Assembly: GCA_043769845.1 (NCBI GenBank)
Contig: JAYVIX010000343.1
Location: 1-6,206, forward strand
Direction of reading: 5' to 3'
From: UBA9547 sp043769845
Lineage (GTDB): Bacteria > Bacteroidota > Bacteroidia > Cytophagales > UBA9547
Length of the DNA: 6,206 nucleotides
Shown one piece after another: positions 4,912 to 6,206 of the stretch. A program made the position numbers and the translations under genes. Under the pieces are notes generated by a model. It ran no database searches, was not told where the DNA came from, and saw only the letters and a list, made by a program, of their open reading frames with translations. Within the stretch, counting starts at the first letter, position 1. Each line of letters begins with the position of its first letter.

Positions 4912-6206
4912 CTAATAAAGCCCCCTCGTTACATCAAAAGCTTCCAAATAATCAGCTACTTTTCGGACGAACATTCCACCTAATGCGCCATCTACTACAC
5001 GATGGTCGTATGAATGCGAAAGAAACATCATGTGCCTTATTCCTATACTGTCGCCTTGTGGCGTTTCGATGACTACTGGTTTTTTCTGCGCCACTCCAAA
5101 AGCCATGATCGCAATTTGAGGCTGCACGATAATGGGCGTTCCCATCAGATTGCCAAACGTTCCCACATTCGACATCGTGTACGTTCCGCCCGAAACTTCA
5201 TCGGGCGTTAATTTATTGACACGAGCACGTTTTACAAGATCGTTCACGCGCTTCGTAAGCCCAATCATATTTAATTGATCGGCATTTTTGATGACAGGCA
5301 CAATCAGGTTTCCACTTGGCAACGCCACCGCCATTCCTATATTAATGTCTCTTTTTACTAGAATTCTGTCTCCATCAACCGAAGCATTTACCATCGGATA
5401 ATCTTTCAGGGCTTTGGCCAAGGCTTCGATAAAAATCGGTGTGACCGTGAGTGCATCACCTTCCTTTTCCATGAATTCTTTTTTCATTTTATTCCGCCAC
5501 ATCATCAAATTGGTCACGTCTGCTTCGACAAATGACGTGACGTGTGGCGAAATGCGCTTGGAATCAATCATTCGGTCGGCAATCATTTTGCGCATCCGAT
5601 CCATTTCGATGATTTCTTTTACGCCCGAAAGCGAAGTAGCTGGTTTGTCTACAAAAACAGATTCTTCGTTTTTTGCTTCAGAAATCGTTATAATAGGTTG
5701 ATTTGTAGCTGATTGTGAAGTTTCCTGTGGCTTGTTTTTTCTTGCAGCTACAAAAGCAAGAATATCAGACTTTGTCACTCGAGCGTCACGGCCGGTTCCA
5801 ATAATGGTTTCCAATTCGGCAAGAGAGATATTTTCTTGCTTGGCAATATTCATCACCAATGGCGAATAAAAACGATCGCTGTTTGGTTTTTCGGTTGAAA
5901 CAGTGTTTTGCACAACTGCTTTTTGTTCAGATACAAAAGCGGTTTGTGCTTGTGGAGCTTGCACGATAGGTTTAGCTACTTCCGCAGAAGCTTCGGTTTC
6001 GATCACTGCAATCACTTTTCCGATCGCTACCACATCGCCTTCTTTGAATAGAATTTGGGCCAAGGTTCCTGCCACCATCGTGGGCACTTCCGTGTCTACT
6101 TTGTCGGTCGCTACTTCCAAGATCGATTCGTCTTTTTTAACAAAATCGCCTGGTTTTTTCAACCATTTTAGGATACTTGCCTCTATGATACTCTCGCCCA
6201 TTTTGG
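4912..6206 (-). CDS. 2-oxoacid dehydrogenase complex E2 (dihydrolipoamide acyltransferase), N-terminus outside window
   Basis: E2 is the cytoplasmic core of a 2-oxoacid dehydrogenase complex: its lipoyl arm carries acyl groups from E1 to CoA and then delivers electrons to E3. Counting from the first Met in the window (6201-6199), residues 1-70 are a lipoyl domain with the lipoylated lysine K34 in TDKVDTEVP. An Ala/Pro/Gln linker follows (71-108), then a peripheral subunit-binding domain at 109-155 (FYSPLVMNIAKQENI to TKSDILAFV), a second linker, and the catalytic domain at about 197-429. The active site is H400 and D404 in SHSYDHRVVDG. In-frame codons for Pro-Lys precede this Met, and the family starts with about ten residues ending MPKMGES, so the true start lies beyond 6206. 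The sequence suits a branched-chain or pyruvate-type E2 rather than SucB, but the substrate cannot be fixed without E1. It is intact apart from the edge. Confidence 0.95.
   Translation of the reverse strand, partial: KMGESIIEASILKWLKKPGDFVKKDESILEVATDKVDTEVPTMVAGTLAQILFKEGDVVAIGKVIAVIETEASAEVAKPIVQAPQAQTAFVSEQKAVVQNTVSTEKPNSDRFYSPLVMNIAKQENISLAELETIIGTGRDARVTKSDILAFVAARKNKPQETSQSATNQPIITISEAKNEESVFVDKPATSLSGVKEIIEMDRMRKMIADRMIDSKRISPHVTSFVEADVTNLMMWRNKMKKEFMEKEGDALTVTPIFIEALAKALKDYPMVNASVDGDRILVKRDINIGMAVALPSGNLIVPVIKNADQLNMIGLTKRVNDLVKRARVNKLTPDEVSGGTYTMSNVGTFGNLMGTPIIVQPQIAIMAFGVAQKKPVVIETPQGDSIGIRHMMFLSHSYDHRVVDGALGGMFVRKVADYLEAFDVTRGLY

Noticed and set aside
5014..5701. Plus-strand ORFs opposite the E2 gene (5014-5211, 5414-5701)
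   Set aside because: They are antisense to the conserved catalytic domain, and the products are compositionally biased mirror images of it.

Overview
The window looks like a chromosomal segment of a Bacteroidota bacterium, most likely of the Cytophagales type. The DNA is AT-rich. A decayed gene carries a type IX secretion (T9SS) C-terminal sorting domain, which is confined to this phylum and its relatives. A TAnnTTTG-type -7 promoter box precedes accD, and accD, the PolX-type protein and the lipoyl E2 all have a Bacteroidota flavour. This is judged by reading alone; no database search was possible.

Layout. Positions 1-1759 are a decayed, mobile-element-rich stretch with no intact gene. It holds a possible gene tail (1-74), a 16-bp palindrome, a strong hairpin (223-274), a broken T9SS-secreted protein gene on the minus strand (about 290-1055), the broken 3' end of an ISL3-type transposase on the plus strand (about 1158-1408), the broken 5' end of a second transposase on the minus strand (about 1428-1569), and short repeats and hairpins (1551-1752). 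A perfect 25-bp inverted repeat (1760-1816) separates this graveyard from housekeeping genes.

Positions 1825-2667 (minus) are an intact accD, the beta carboxyltransferase subunit of acetyl-CoA carboxylase. It is divergent from a 573-codon PolX/PHP gene (2818-4539, plus). The PolX protein has a complete set of PHP metal ligands but a degenerate nucleotidyltransferase site, and it carries an 86-bp palindromic repeat translated in frame as its interdomain linker.

Converging on it from the right is a minus-strand set: the E2 acyltransferase of a 2-oxoacid dehydrogenase complex (4912-6206, N-terminus beyond the window), a frameshifted two-helix membrane protein gene (4652-4893), and a 30-codon membrane peptide gene (4563-4655) overlapping it by ATGA. 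A hairpin (4538-4570) carries the stop codons of both converging units.

The intact genes serve fatty-acid synthesis, DNA repair and oxoacid catabolism; nothing suggests they form one pathway. The most notable signals are the catalytically altered PolX, the palindrome inside it, an 18-bp identity between the T9SS and transposase relics, and the unrecognised small membrane genes behind E2. I found no convincing new multi-gene system.
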